From Erodium maritimum (lineage: Eukaryota; Streptophyta; Magnoliopsida; Geraniales; Geraniaceae), in assembly GCA_963921825.1 (NCBI GenBank), contig OY997593.1, positions 61,240,039-61,304,038 on the forward strand: a stretch of DNA of 64,000 nucleotides, given 5' to 3'. Shown here in pieces: positions 1-10,034 of this stretch. Position numbers and translations under genes: made by a program. The notes under the pieces are model-generated. The model did no database searches and was not told where the DNA came from. It saw only the letters and a list, made by a program, of their open reading frames with translations. How positions within the stretch are numbered: the first letter of the stretch is position 1; the number at the start of each line of letters is the position of its first letter.

Positions 1-81
1 CGCCGCCCGCCTGCTCCAAAGCCCCTACCGCCGCTCTTCCTCTCTCTGCTCGAATGCCTCCATCTCCTCCCTCACTTGAAG
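1..81 (+). other. possible end of an exon entering the window
   Basis: This GC-rich, C/T-rich stretch ends at a consensus splice donor (AAG followed by GTACGT at 82) and is followed by AT-rich, intron-like DNA to about 260. It could be a 5' UTR or first-exon end of the gene whose later pieces might be the reading frames at 708-2254. No protein family is recognisable and the start lies outside the window. The assignment rests only on composition and the donor site. Confidence 0.25.
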
Positions 82-261
82 GTACGTAATGTTTGAAATC
101 TGTAAAAACAGTTGAAATGATTTTAGATTTATTTCAGAAAATTTGAAATGTTGATACTTAAGACGTGCAAAAGTTTGTATACTTTCATATTTTTTACTAC
201 TTAAATTTATATGAAATAGTTACTTAGGTCCCCATTTTTCTCTTCTTATAATCATATGTCA

Positions 262-397
262 TATGAACAAGTCGGGGTAATACCCGACCCGAATGGGTAG
301 AGATTGTGTAGGGTATTGATCAGGTTTTGGGTATTAAAATCGGATAGGGTACGGGTATCACAAAATCCGACCCATACCCTACCCATTGCCATCCCTA
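262..397. mobile_element. hAT-type terminal fragment
   Basis: Read on the minus strand from 397, this begins TAGGGATGGCAATGGGTAGG, the common terminus of plant hAT elements, followed by alternating GGGTA/CCCGA subterminal motifs. The partner terminus and an 8-bp target duplication were not found, so this is a solo end or a truncated MITE. It interrupts the degenerate repeat that continues at 398. Confidence 0.5.
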
Positions 398-640
398 GTT
401 TCCGGGCAGTTTAGCTTCAAAATAATTTAGGGTTTAAAGAATGTAGGGTTGCAGAAATAAGCTAGGGTTTTCTGGGCAATTTAGTTTCACAATATATAAT
501 TGTAGGTTTCGGGAATTTATGGTTGCAGAAATAATTAACCTTGTGTTGAATATGGGTTTCCGGGAAGTTTAGTTTCAAAATAATTGAGGGTTTAATAAAA
601 TACGATACATGTGTGACAAAGATTCAAAAAGTTAGAAATG
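398..640. repeat. degenerate tandem repeat
   Basis: A module reading roughly TTTCCGGG(C/A)AGTTTAG(C/T)TTCAAAATAATT.AGGGTTT occurs at about 398-434 and 556-593. A weaker copy lies between them (about 465-500), and GGTTGCAGAAATAA recurs at about 450 and 520. No coding potential is visible. It may be intronic or an old element remnant. Confidence 0.45.
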
Positions 641-707
641 TAGGGTTTAATATAATGCACGATATGTTTGCATCCTGAAAAACAAGTTCATTCGTGTGTG
701 TATTAGG

Positions 708-1040
708 TTATCCTTTCGATTGATGAAACCAATAGCAGTAGTGTTGGGGAGAACAACCTAACTAGGGCAGATCACATTGATGAAGAAGTTCCCGTAGTGA
801 CAGAAGTAGACTGGGAAAAAATCAATGAACTTAGTGATGAACAAATTGCCTAGGGGACTTTCTTCGATGCACGAGGCAAAGACTTGCATGTATATTAGAC
901 GTCTGATTTCAGCTGAAGGAGATAGACTTAGAAAGCAAAGGGAAGAACGAGATAGGGTCGCCGCTGCGAGACACTCTGCTCAAAGCGCAAGACAGACTCC
1001 GTCTGATGGATCGACTTCCAAGCGCGCGACCCGATACTAG
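708..1040 (+). pseudogene. unrecognised small reading frame A (frameshifted)
   Basis: After an acceptor-like TATTAG, one frame runs through SSSVGENN and an acidic stretch to a TAG at about 850. The reading continues in another frame as a basic, Arg-rich segment ending KRATRY. Frame B (1221-1640) has the same order of features: SSVGEN, an acidic patch, LPR, then an EG-R pattern with Arg/Ala-rich helix. A and B are therefore probably diverged tandem copies, with A frameshifted. I do not recognise the family. The sequence looks highly charged and helical, with no signal peptide or membrane segment. Confidence 0.35.
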
Positions 1041-1220
1041 TTTACTACTTAATTAGTGTATGAACGATGTTTAAATTAGGTTATATTTAAGTTCGTATTG
1101 TATGACTCGGTGATTAATATGCTAATTAATACATTTTATGAATGCTAATATATGTAAGTTTAAATTTGTTTCTGGTATATTCGTTTTGATATAGTACTAA
1201 GGTTTGCTTTCATTTAGTCA

Positions 1221-1640
1221 ATGGATGACATCAGTAGCGTAGGTGAGAACATCCTCTCAGAGGAAGAATATGATGGACCACCACACGTCCAGCTTGATTT
1301 GCATGCTGAGATGATGCGACTGTTCAACAGCATTCCGACAGAGTATTTGCCACGCACGAGAGCGGTAGCAGTAGCTCGGATGAGGTTACGGGGCCTCATT
1401 AACCGAGAGGGACAAAGGATTTTAGCTGAAAGAGCAGCTGAAAGAGAAATGATGGCTGCAGAAGAAGCTGCTGAACGAGCTGCTGCAATAACTAGGCTTG
1501 AGGAAAGAGCTAGACGTGTTCATGCAAGGCTGGCTGCTTCCGAGGGGTCTCGTACATCTGATGGAGCCCCGTCCATGCGCGGCCCGAAGCATGACGCAAG
1601 GGTGTACGTGCAGTGGCTGAAAGACTACACGAAGCTCTAG
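1221..1640 (+). CDS. unrecognised small protein B, charged and helical
   Basis: An open 139-codon frame starts at an ATG just after an acceptor-like TTTAG. It has an acidic N-terminus with SSVGEN at residues 5-10, LPR near residue 43, and a long Ala/Glu/Arg-rich stretch (about residues 70-110) that could form a coiled coil. There is no signal peptide, membrane helix or recognised domain. It resembles frame A upstream and is followed 245 bp later by frame C. It may be a hypothetical plant gene exon or element-encoded cargo, since a Harbinger-like terminus lies at 2601-2613. Expression evidence would be needed to call it a gene. Confidence 0.35.
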   Translation: MDDISSVGENILSEEEYDGPPHVQLDLHAEMMRLFNSIPTEYLPRTRAVAVARMRLRGLINREGQRILAERAAEREMMAAEEAAERAAAITRLEERARRVHARLAASEGSRTSDGAPSMRGPKHDARVYVQWLKDYTKL

Positions 1641-1885
1641 TTCAAAGACTAGACGCCTAACTAGAATATTAATCTACTATTATTTAACGGATGTGTGTTA
1701 AAGATGACTTTTATTTACGTAGCAGTTATTCTATGACTTTGTTTGAATGTTTAACGGTTGTTTTAAATGTTGTTCACTTTATTAACTAAGTGTTGGTTTT
1801 TATGCATATAACTTCCGTGTGCTTTGACTTAATTATTTGGGATTGATTATAATAGTAATTTGTGATTTCAGTCAAGTCAGGATAT

Positions 1886-2254
1886 ATGGAACCAAACTTT
1901 GATCGTCGACTCGAGCGTAGGTGGCGTCGACGTGAAAATGCAGGAAATGTTGTACCTGGTCCACATGGAGTCAACGCTGCAGTTCCCCCACCGTGGATCC
2001 AACATTATTACATACTAGTCCAGGAAGCACATCAACGCTTCGACTATATTTTTGACCTGATGCGTGAGAAAGGTATTGACATACCTCCACTCCCTGTTGT
2101 AGGCCCACATCAGACCCCTCCGTGGATGAACGAGGTTCAAGACGATGACCTTCAAGCTATAGAGGAGCTTGCGTGGTTTGGACGTTTTGTGGAATGGATG
2201 GAAGCGAACCAAGAAATACACGAGCGTGTCATCAGAATATTGCTTGCTTCGTAA
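1886..2254 (+). CDS. unrecognised small protein C
   Basis: An open frame of about 122 codons follows a good acceptor (GATTTCAG at 1870) and a conservative ATG at 1886. The product is Arg-rich near the start (RRLERRWRRR, about residues 6-15), then Pro- and Trp-containing, and ends in an acidic helical stretch. No family is recognised and it does not clearly align to frames A and B. Spacing and the preceding intron-like DNA suggest that A, B and C are parts of one transcription unit or one old element. Both readings are inference. Confidence 0.3.
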   Translation: MEPNFDRRLERRWRRRENAGNVVPGPHGVNAAVPPPWIQHYYILVQEAHQRFDYIFDLMREKGIDIPPLPVVGPHQTPPWMNEVQDDDLQAIEELAWFGRFVEWMEANQEIHERVIRILLAS

Positions 2255-2498
2255 CTCTATTAGGCGTTTCTGTGTTTTCTTTTATGATTATGTTTAATGT
2301 TGTGTTTCTGTGAACACATTATCTGGCAAATGTATCCAAACTTATCTATGAACTATTTCCAAACACATTATCTATGATCTGTTTTTGTGTTTATATACGC
2401 ATTGTTTTATACATATGTCATGTGTAATGTCGTTTTATTCATCGGGATACAGTTAAATGCTTTCGTATATTGGCTCACTTTACCAACGGATACAAGTC

Positions 2499-2582
2499 AC
2501 TTGGCTGACGGATGCAACATGTGTGGCTAAGGTTTTCACACTTGGCTGACGGATGCAACATGGGTGACTAAGGTTTTCTCAC
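2499..2582. repeat. two-copy ~40-bp direct repeat
   Basis: The module CTTGGCTGACGGATGCAACATG, then TGGCTAAGGTTTTC or TGACTAAGGTTTTC, occurs twice back to back. The related GCTGACGGAT/ATCCGTCAGC motif recurs near both ends of the Harbinger-like region at 7847-9307. These may be subterminal repeats of related DNA transposons. Confidence 0.45.
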
Positions 2583-2600
2583 GACCCGTCTATCACGACC

Positions 2601-2616
2601 GTTGGAGATGCTCTAA
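2601..2616. mobile_element. Harbinger/Tourist-like right terminal motif
   Basis: GTTGGAGATGCTC followed by TAA matches the inverted form of GAGCATCTCCAAC, the usual terminal repeat of plant PIF/Harbinger and Tourist elements, with the expected 3-bp TAA/TTA target. The matching left end was not found in the window, so the element, if real, starts before base 1 or is truncated. Frames A-C at 708-2254 could lie inside it. Confidence 0.4.
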
Positions 2617-2775
2617 GTAACCTGGTATGGTGTGAGGGGCAGTACAAGACTACAAGTTTTCTGGTGGTGGTTGATATTCATAATGGTCAGCAAAACGAAT
2701 ACTCATCCGTGTTTTTTTTTTGTCATCGTTGCCGCTGTCTCGAGTCATCTCGGTGTTAGATAATTCTAATGTTAA

Positions 2776-2813
2776 AGCCCATTATGAATCTGATGGAGAA
2801 ATAGCCCAGCCCA
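2776..2813. promoter_or_regulatory. site II (TGGGCT) motifs of the NDUFB8 promoter
   Basis: AGCCCA, the complement of TGGGCT, occurs at 2776-2781, 2803-2808 and 2808-2813, 135-170 bp upstream of the NDUFB8 start codon. Site II elements (TGGGCC/T), bound by TCP factors, are typical of plant nuclear genes for mitochondrial respiratory subunits. Their position fits a promoter role here. No clear TATA box was seen, as is usual for this gene class. Confidence 0.6.
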
Positions 2814-2946
2814 CGCCTCTCAAACGGCGCCGTTCTTACACGGTTTCCTTGTCTCTAGTCTTGGTTAAAGCTTATAGTGCCAGTGGCAAATGTGAAATGA
2901 TAGTGAAATCTACCGGGCCTAAGAGAGACGAACCATCTAGAGGAAA

Positions 2947-5644
2947 ATGGCAGGTCAGTTGAGCAATGTTGCTTCCCGGATTATGGGTGGAAACGGCGTC
3001 GTTCGCCGATCCGTTGCCGCCTCACTTCGCCACCGCGCCGGCACGGGCCTACCGGTCGGCAAACACATCGTCCCCGACAAGCCTGTAAGCATTTTTCATC
3101 TTCTCTACCTAAAACCCTAGATTTGTATCGCTCTCTATCCAGCAGCTAATTATTCGGTAATCGGAGAAAACAATATACGTTATCGAGGAAATTTTGCTTA
3201 TTTCTTTTGTGCTCCAGCTTCCAGAAAGCGATGAGCTACTATGGGACAACGGGACGTACCTTCCCGAGCCCTGCATCGATCGCATTGCCGATACGGTTGG
3301 AAAGGTAAGATATTCCTGATTGGGATATGTAGATTTATGAATTTTTTGAAACAATGAGAATGATTTCATTTTAATTTTAATGGTCCGTCCTTGACCAGTA
3401 TGAAGCGTTGGCTTGGCTTTGTGGAGGTTTGGGGTTCTTCGCTACATTGGGGACGATGGCTGTGTTGAATGACAAAGCTTCCAAGATACCATTTGTAAGT
3501 CAAATTCACTTGTGTTCTTAACACGGAAAATATGTTTGTTTTGCATAACAGATTGTTTTTGTCTTATGATTAATGTAATTATAAATAAGGCAGGGAGTTC
3601 ATACTTCTGGGACTGTTTTGCTTTGGCATATGATTTCTAACCTTAGTCTGGTCTGCATTAAAATTGATTGATTAATTGGATTTATATTTGCTTTTCTTTA
3701 TCACCATTTAAATCTGCTGTCAACTTTTTTATTTTATTTTTTATATTTCTGGGCGCCTTTAGATGTATAATATGTTATTGGTATCCTAGAATGGTCAGGT
3801 GGAACGAATCATGTAATTGAACACCTGTGGTTGGTTTTAGGTTGTGTTGAAATCGGTAGACCAATAGCAATCAAATACAGCAATATTTTGGATTTGTTTT
3901 GATAAACCTGAGACAGAGTTCAGTTCACTTTTATCATATGGACCTTTGATGTGGTTGGGGCAGAGATGCAATTGCTTCAGTGCGAGAAATTTTAGCCAAG
4001 TTTAAATATTAGTTAAACATGAATCATAGGTTGTCAACTTTGTCAGAATGGAAGTGCAAGCTACAGGAGGTACATTCCCTTGGGAAGTTGTTATACCATT
4101 TTGGGTCTGATTGTTTTCCATGGTCTTGGATGGAAAGAAAATTTGAGGAGCGGGAATGGGTATAAAGTAGATGGAAAATGCTAATTGAAGTCTTTTATGT
4201 AACTTGTTCTCTAGAAGTAACTTATTGAGAAGATTGAGGCCAATTCAGCATGCATATGTAAGCTGGTAGTTTTTTTGAAAATGATTCGAAGGTTTCATGA
4301 TGTGTCTTCCTATAACTTAACATTACCCTAATGTCTTAGCTCTTACCTTCCATCTGCTATTATTGAATGTCACATGCCTCCTGATTTAAACTTTCCATTT
4401 CAATATTTTGTTGCATTATTACAATTTGTTTTATCTGTGTTGATCTGGCTTTAACACTCCATTTCCCCTAGTGCCATGTTACGGGCCGTACGGCCCGTAC
4501 AAGGTGGAATAAAACCCACCCAAGCTGCTGCCGCCCAACACCAAAGCTGTTGCCGGATAGGGTTTATATTTCCTTTTAATTAAATGTCCTAGTTTGAGTT
4601 TGTTTCCTTTTAATTATGTATTAGGATTTGGTAAGTTAGTAGTTTATTCCTTTTAAGTGTATTAGGACTTGGACTCCAAGTAACCTCTTTGGCTATATAT
4701 ATAAAGAGAGAACAAGAAATAAAATAGACTTGAGAATTATAAAGAAATACTTTGGTCTCTCTACGAGGTCCTCGAGTTCCCTCTATAATGAGCTCGTACC
4801 ACGAGTTCTTCGGGTTCCCTTCTAACGAGCCCATATCCTATCCCATAACGCGATCGATCACGCAGGGTCATAATATGCCATCTATTACAAGATATTAACA
4901 ATAATTGCTTACCTTAAGAACATCCTGGACATGGTGCTGGAATCTATTTCTGCTATTCCCTAAGACCTCTCTGCTCATTTCCTTTGTTAGTTGCCATTGT
5001 TGAAGAAGTTAGCTGTCTTAGGGAATAGAGGGCTTCCTTTCCATCAGGCTCGAGAGATTTCTCTCTGCATCATTCATCAGTTCCACTGCCTTGATTTTAC
5101 CGCCAAATCCTTTACTCGGTAGATATTTGAAGCTACTGAGCTATAGATTCTCCCTCCAAGTATTGCATAGTGGTTTTATTTGACTTGAGTAAAAATGGAA
5201 ATGTTTTATGAACTTGACTTTTTTCTTCTGGAAGTAGAACATCTTTGTATAACTCTAAATTTTGTTGTTGTTTTGCAATTTTTTTCGGCACAACAAGACT
5301 GCATTTTAGACCAGGAGTTATTTATGGTGTGCCAAATTGGTACTTATATGTGCATTTCGGACAAGTTATTTATAATTTATAATCTGCGACAATTACTTTA
5401 GAAAAGGCAATGCTAAGGCGACTATGAGAAGAAATCAAAACACTTGTGAGTTTGGAATAGAAACACATATATAAAGTGTTACTTTGACTGTATGAATCCA
5501 ATAATTGTATTGGCAATGTTATCTTGCATTTTAGATGTTCTGAATTTGGATATTCTGATTGCTGATTTTGTGTCAAATTTTACCCAGACACCAAAAGTCT
5601 ATCCATATGACAACCTTCGGGTGGAGCTTGGTGGCGAGCCTTAG
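2947..5644 (+). CDS. NDUFB8: NADH dehydrogenase [ubiquinone] 1 beta subcomplex subunit 8, mitochondrial
   Basis: This is an accessory subunit of mitochondrial complex I, in the membrane arm of the inner membrane. Four exons join in phase 0 with GT-AG introns: 2947-3084, 3218-3304, 3399-3494 and 5588-5644. The product has 125 residues, the size I expect for the plant protein. Residues 1-46 are basic (import region) and contain GLPVGKHIVPDKP. Residues 47-75 hold LPESDELLWDNGTYLPEPC. One membrane helix lies at about 79-98 (LAWLCGGLGFFATLGTMAVL). The C-terminus is YPYDNLRVELGGEP followed by TAG. The start ATG is the first in frame and lies downstream of site II motifs. Introns 1 and 2 are 133 and 94 bp. 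Intron 3 is 2093 bp and contains a solo LTR at 4477-4875. All residues read cleanly, so the gene looks functional. Confidence 0.93.
4477..4875 (+). mobile_element. solo LTR (Copia-like) in NDUFB8 intron 3
   Basis: A 399-bp block starts TGTTACGG and ends TCATAATA (a TAACA end with one change). It is bounded by the direct repeat TGCCA at 4472-4476 and 4876-4880, as expected for a 5-bp LTR-element target duplication. It contains a TATA-like run (TATATATATAAAGAG, about 4692-4706) and an A/T-rich R-like region. The first bases include the perfect 20-bp palindrome TACGGGCCGTACGGCCCGTA at 4480-4499. No internal retroelement sequence is present. Superfamily is inferred from size and ends only. Confidence 0.75.
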
Positions 5645-6346
5645 GTGAATCTTTGGCTGCAAGGGATAACTTTATTTCAGATCCGCGTTCCCTGGTCCGA
5701 TCTTGAAACAGTTCTAAATAATGGATCACATTACATGTTCTTTCCATCATCTCTGAACAGATTGTGACATGCTGACCTTTTTTTATTCACCTTCTTGTTC
5801 GTTCTCATATGTGACGCATAATTCCATGTTTCCTTAATCTGGCATTCAGATACATACGTCCCCGATAAATTTTGATTTGCCATATCTGCCCCTATCTTGA
5901 GCTTGAATCGCAATTATATTTGACCATGAGAACTATTTCTTATGTGGAAAAGATGGTGTGGTACCAAGTTATTATTATTTTTTTGATCAGATGTGGTACC
6001 AAGTTATCAAATGCAAAACAATGATATCTTGTCTTCAGAGTTAATCTAACTTGATTGATCCCAGATTTGACGGTGATGTGAGTTCGAAAATTGCTTGCCT
6101 TTCCTTGAGACGTACCTTTTGTTTTATGAAGAGAACAAATTGTGTTGTGAGAAATGTGAGGGATTTGAGTTATTGTGTATTTTCTTTTCTGATGTTGCAC
6201 TTCTTAAGAATTGTAACATGAAGCAGACACAAAACAAGCTCCATTGAGTCTTTGTTTAGAATTGGACATTTTTAAGATTACATGCTCTACTAAAACTGTA
6301 AGACAAGTGAAATTGACTGGTAGAATAAAATATAATAAATTTGCTT
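5645..6346. other. 3' flank of NDUFB8, no gene seen
   Basis: This holds the probable 3' UTR followed by AT-rich intergenic DNA. An 18-bp direct repeat (GTGGTACCAAGTTATTAT-like) occurs at about 5957 and 5993. No conserved reading frame or RNA gene is recognisable. Confidence 0.5.
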
Positions 6347-6354
6347 CTCTCTTC

Positions 6355-7800
6355 TAGGGCTGGGCATCGGTCGGTACCCGTCCCAAAACACATATCCATT
6401 ATCCAAACCATGATTTCTAATTATCTAAAATCCGTACCCGTCCCCATCATTGGTCGCTGGAGGGAAAACTGATAACCGCCCAGTCTTACTATCGGGCGGT
6501 GACGGTTATAACCAGCCAACCCAGGCCAAATGGGCTTTCTGTTGGGTCTTTAAAGATATAATTCAACATACAACATTTTACAAAAATATTTCACTACCTT
6601 CCAACTTAATTGTACATACTCAGTACAAACGCATCAAAACCAAGTCTTCCAACTAATACCTCAATGGAATTCAAGAAAACAAAGCAAACTATATTACACA
6701 AAAAACAAAATTATTACATCACTCTTGTTACAAAAAAGACCATAACTCCTTCCAATCTTCATGGGGTTAATGCTTTCCAAGTATAATGAAGAGTACCCGC
6801 AAAGAGATTAAAAAAACTATATTCAGTAAGGGCATCATGCATTTTTTCAGTAAATGATTCAACAAAAAATTTAAATTATTTCAAAATATAACTGATTCAC
6901 ATGCCTAGGTTAGTGCTAGACTAGATTTTTTATTTTTATAAAATAGTTAATATAATATAAGCATTATCATGCAAATAAATTAAGACAGCCTCAAATAGTT
7001 CATGTAATATATAAGCATTATCGTTGACAAGTATACAAGTCATATAAAAACTCATCCATTACACTGATAAGTACTAAATAAAACAAAAGAACATACATTT
7101 TACCTTCCCTTTGAGAACAAGAGAGTGGAGGGAAGATGGGAGATCGACGACGCTCTAGATTCGGACAGGAAAAAAGAAAAACTTGACAGGAAAAAATACA
7201 GAAAAAAATATGTGAATAAAAATGGGGAATCAAGAGCGGAAGTTAAGAATCATGAGGAAAGGTATTGGTGGTGGTGGAAAAGGGGGCACGTTCAAAATCG
7301 ATACGTTTGTAGAAGAAGAAAGGGCATGCCCAAATCCTGGACTCAATAGCCTTCAAACAGTCGTGGAGTAAAGGTAGATGAAAGTGGGCGACTGTTAGTG
7401 GTAAGCAGGAGTTGAATTGTCAAACAAAGTGAAGTATTTAAAGAGAATGAGGGATGTGTAGATTAGGGTTACATGGTAATGGATATGTGTTTATGGGCTT
7501 ATGTTAAAATGATTGGATAATTGTGCATATGGGCTTGTGGCTGATTTTTTTGAATAATTATGTATATGGGCTAATGACCATAGGAATTAAAAAAAAAATA
7601 TGTCTCATGAAGTAAAAGGTCGGCCGATCGGTTGTTTCCCGGTTTGGAAGATCAAAAACCGTACCCAACCCATAATGCTATCGGTTTGGTAGTTTTGTAA
7701 CCGTAATCGTTGTCGGTGACATCGGTTACTGTGATTCCTATGACGGAGACGGTCAAGGACGGTCGGTTTACGGTGACGGTCGAATATTTGCTTAGCCCTA
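6355..7800. mobile_element. non-autonomous hAT element with 8-bp target duplication
   Basis: The left end reads TAGGGCTGGGCA. The right end, read in reverse complement, is TAGGGCTAAGCA (10 of 12 matching). The flanks are CTCTCTTC (6347-6354) and CTCTCTTT (7801-7808), an 8-bp target duplication with one mismatch, as made by hAT transposases. The subterminal zones hold repeated ACGGT/GACGGTCGG motifs (for example 7740-7790) and GGTACCCGTCCC-type motifs near the left end. The 1446-bp interior has no transposase; the short frame at 7125-7349 is low-complexity Lys/Arg/Trp and not convincing. The element would have depended on an autonomous partner. Confidence 0.8.
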
Positions 7801-8303
7801 CTCTCTTTTATCAGTCAAATTGGTAGAATTTCATTTCCAGTCCTAAAAGCATCTCCAATTCTTAACGAGGTTGTGAACAGATGAAAACATTTAATATATT
7901 ACAATAATGCTATCATCCGGTTGAAACAAATTTTTTTTTAGTCAAAAGGCTAAAAGAAAGGGGCTGAAAGCAACATAACAAGCATTTTCTTTCATAAATT
8001 TGTATCAGCCGACGGATCGCGTCGTTAGGAGCTTACTGCCAACATAATGCATCGTCGACTGATAGGAGTAATTTTTTTGTTTTCTCTCTCTTACTTTTGT
8101 TTTTCCTCTCTTATTTTTGTTTCTACCGGCCAATTATCAGCCCGTGAACTAGAGATGATCTAGTTTTTCAAGTGACTGACAGTGCACGCTGATAGAATAA
8201 ACTAATAATAAACATAACATTTTTATTACAAAAAATAAAACACACATTACATGATTAATATTACCGAAACTGAAACTAAACGTAGGTTAACAACGATTTA
8301 TTA

Positions 8304-8948
8304 TCACCGAAGCGGCTCTTCATGCTTCATTACCTCAGGTACAACAAAGTGCCTTGATTTCCACTTGTGCTCATTTTGGACAAGTTTCCACAAATGCTTC
8401 CACACAAAGTCGTGCCCTTCCTTAGCTTTGTATAATTCCTCGGCCAACTCCATAATTTGGTCATCAGATTGACCGCTCTTGTGATCCTTGACAGTGCGTT
8501 CGTAGTGCCCTTGGAACTTCACCACTGACGGGTTAATGTTGTTCCAGTGGTCCTTGCAATTCTTAACGGACCACAATAGATCATTTTTTCCACGCAACGC
8601 AACGACTCCTTTCCCGATGCCATCACAGTACTTCACGTTCTTCTTGTTGTTCCCGATGATTGAATCAAATGAATTTACCATCCACGCGCAAACAAAACGC
8701 TCGCCCTCCACGACGCTCCATTTTGTGCGTGTCATCTCTTCCGCTGTAACCTGGCTCACTTGAGATGTCCGTGCTTGCGAACCTTCAGCCATGTGGGGAT
8801 TTGATAACACCTTGACGACGTCTTCGGTAATGTTGGGACTTTATTAACTTTTCCGGATGGAGTCTTGGCTCCGAGGAAAACTTTCTTGTGTTTCCGGGAC
8901 GTAATCGAAACTCGTTCCGCAAAAGAAATGATCAAAATCGAAATCCAT
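8304..8948 (-). pseudogene. Harbinger-associated MYB/SANT-like protein, broken
   Basis: On the minus strand, an ATG at 8948 begins MDFDFDHFFC and continues to PRSQDSIRKS, where two consecutive in-frame stops (TAA TAA, near 8845) interrupt it. The same frame then runs 170 codons further to a stop at 8304. The second part has the layout of the plant MYB/SANT-like proteins encoded next to Harbinger transposases (often annotated as glutathione S-transferase T3-like): KWSVVEGERFVCAW, a central NCKDHWNNINPSV, FQGHYER, SGQSDDQIMELAEELY, and FVWKHLWKLVQNEHKW. In the family this binds terminal repeats as a transposase partner. A frame from 8810 could start at GTG or at the later ATG (8792). I call it a pseudogene because of the double stop; an intron there is less likely. 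Confidence 0.65.
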
Positions 8949-9040
8949 TGCCAACGAAAAAAATAAGAATATCGAGAAACAAGAGAATAGTATAATGAGA
9001 GGATTTGTGTAGATGTTTGAAAGTTGAAGGGAAGCTTGCT

Positions 9041-9047
9041 ATTTATA
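9041..9047 (-). promoter_or_regulatory. TATA motif of the MYB/SANT-like gene
   Basis: TATAAAT on the minus strand lies 93 bp upstream of the ATG at 8948, within CCATATAAATAGC. That is good spacing for transcription starting about 30 bp downstream. The promoter looks better preserved than the coding region. Confidence 0.4.
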
Positions 9048-9310
9048 TGGGGATTTTTTTGTGATCTTTTCTGATGCATCCACGTGGCCTCACCGTACAG
9101 GCTGACAATGGTCGGTGGCGCTCTCGAGGCAGTCAACGCTGAACAACAGTTCTTTGCGCTTGCTGATGGTGTTGTCGGTAACGTAATCGATGCGCCCAAC
9201 GCATATCCGCTAGCTATCAGCCAACGATCCACCATCTATTCGCCGTCGCTTCGTCTCTACCAACAACCATCCGTCAACGAATCACTTGCAACTGAAGACG
9301 CCCCGAGTTA

Positions 9311-10006
9311 GGATATTTTTTAGAATTAGATTTTTTTTAATATTATTGTCTGTCTAGTATAAAATGTCATTCGTATAGGAAGGTGATGTAATGATTATAT
9401 TCTTGGACACATTTTTCTTGGGTAGATCTTCATGATTCATTTAATCAAATGAGTGAGGATGATAAGTATCTCGTTAACATTTCAAAATTGGTTTTCATTA
9501 CATCCACTTGATATAAATAAATGGTCAACAATAATAGAGTTTGCCAAATAGTGTGATCTATGACTGTCAAATGGCCACCAGCACCAGTCACCGTCACATA
9601 TTCCGGATCGGGAATACTATCGAATAATAGGTATGAACATAAACATCTTTTTCTTGGTTCACGGCCTTGCTTGGAAATATTGCTATTCTCGAGTATAAAG
9701 AACAAGTTCAGCGTACATTAACAAGGCGCCATCATTCTCGTCCAAACTTTCACTATAAGAGAAAGAAAGATAAAGGAAACTAAATTTTGATATAAACTGT
9801 AGATCAGTGTAATTTAATCGAGTTTAGTTTCAACTTATCGGTATGGGATTACAAAATTGTTTGCCTTGGACTTCCATGCACATTATAGCTAAACTCAAGC
9901 TATGTTTAAAATAAATATTTAAAATCCAATTTGAGCTAAAGGCAAACCAAATGATTACTTTGTCTGAAATAACCATACGTAAGAAAAATAAATAACTTAG
10001 ATTAGT
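9311..10006. other. intergenic DNA, nothing recognised
   Basis: AT-rich sequence without a conserved frame. It forms the left flank of the LINE insertion whose target duplication starts at 10007. Confidence 0.5.
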
Positions 10007-10034
10007 ATCTGGGTAAGCCACTAGTTCTGATAGT

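Larger units (their letters stand above)
7847..9307. mobile_element. PIF/Harbinger-like element remnant
   Basis: The left edge reads AAGCATCTCCAATT after TAA. At the right, read in reverse complement, GGGCGTCTTCAGTTG is a degenerate match to the same terminal motif, next to TTA. Inside lies the broken MYB/SANT-like helper gene (8304-8948, -) with its own TATA motif. ATCAGCC(G/A)ACG motifs occur near both ends (about 8007 and 9217). No DDE transposase is present. Exact borders are uncertain because the target sites (TAA and TTA) do not match as direct repeats. Confidence 0.4.

Noticed and set aside
2720..2962. 80-codon frame across the NDUFB8 start
   Set aside because: It overlaps the promoter and site II motifs and runs out of frame with the spliced gene.
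7125..7349. 74-codon Lys/Trp-rich frame inside the hAT element
   Set aside because: Low complexity, with no transposase or BED-finger features.
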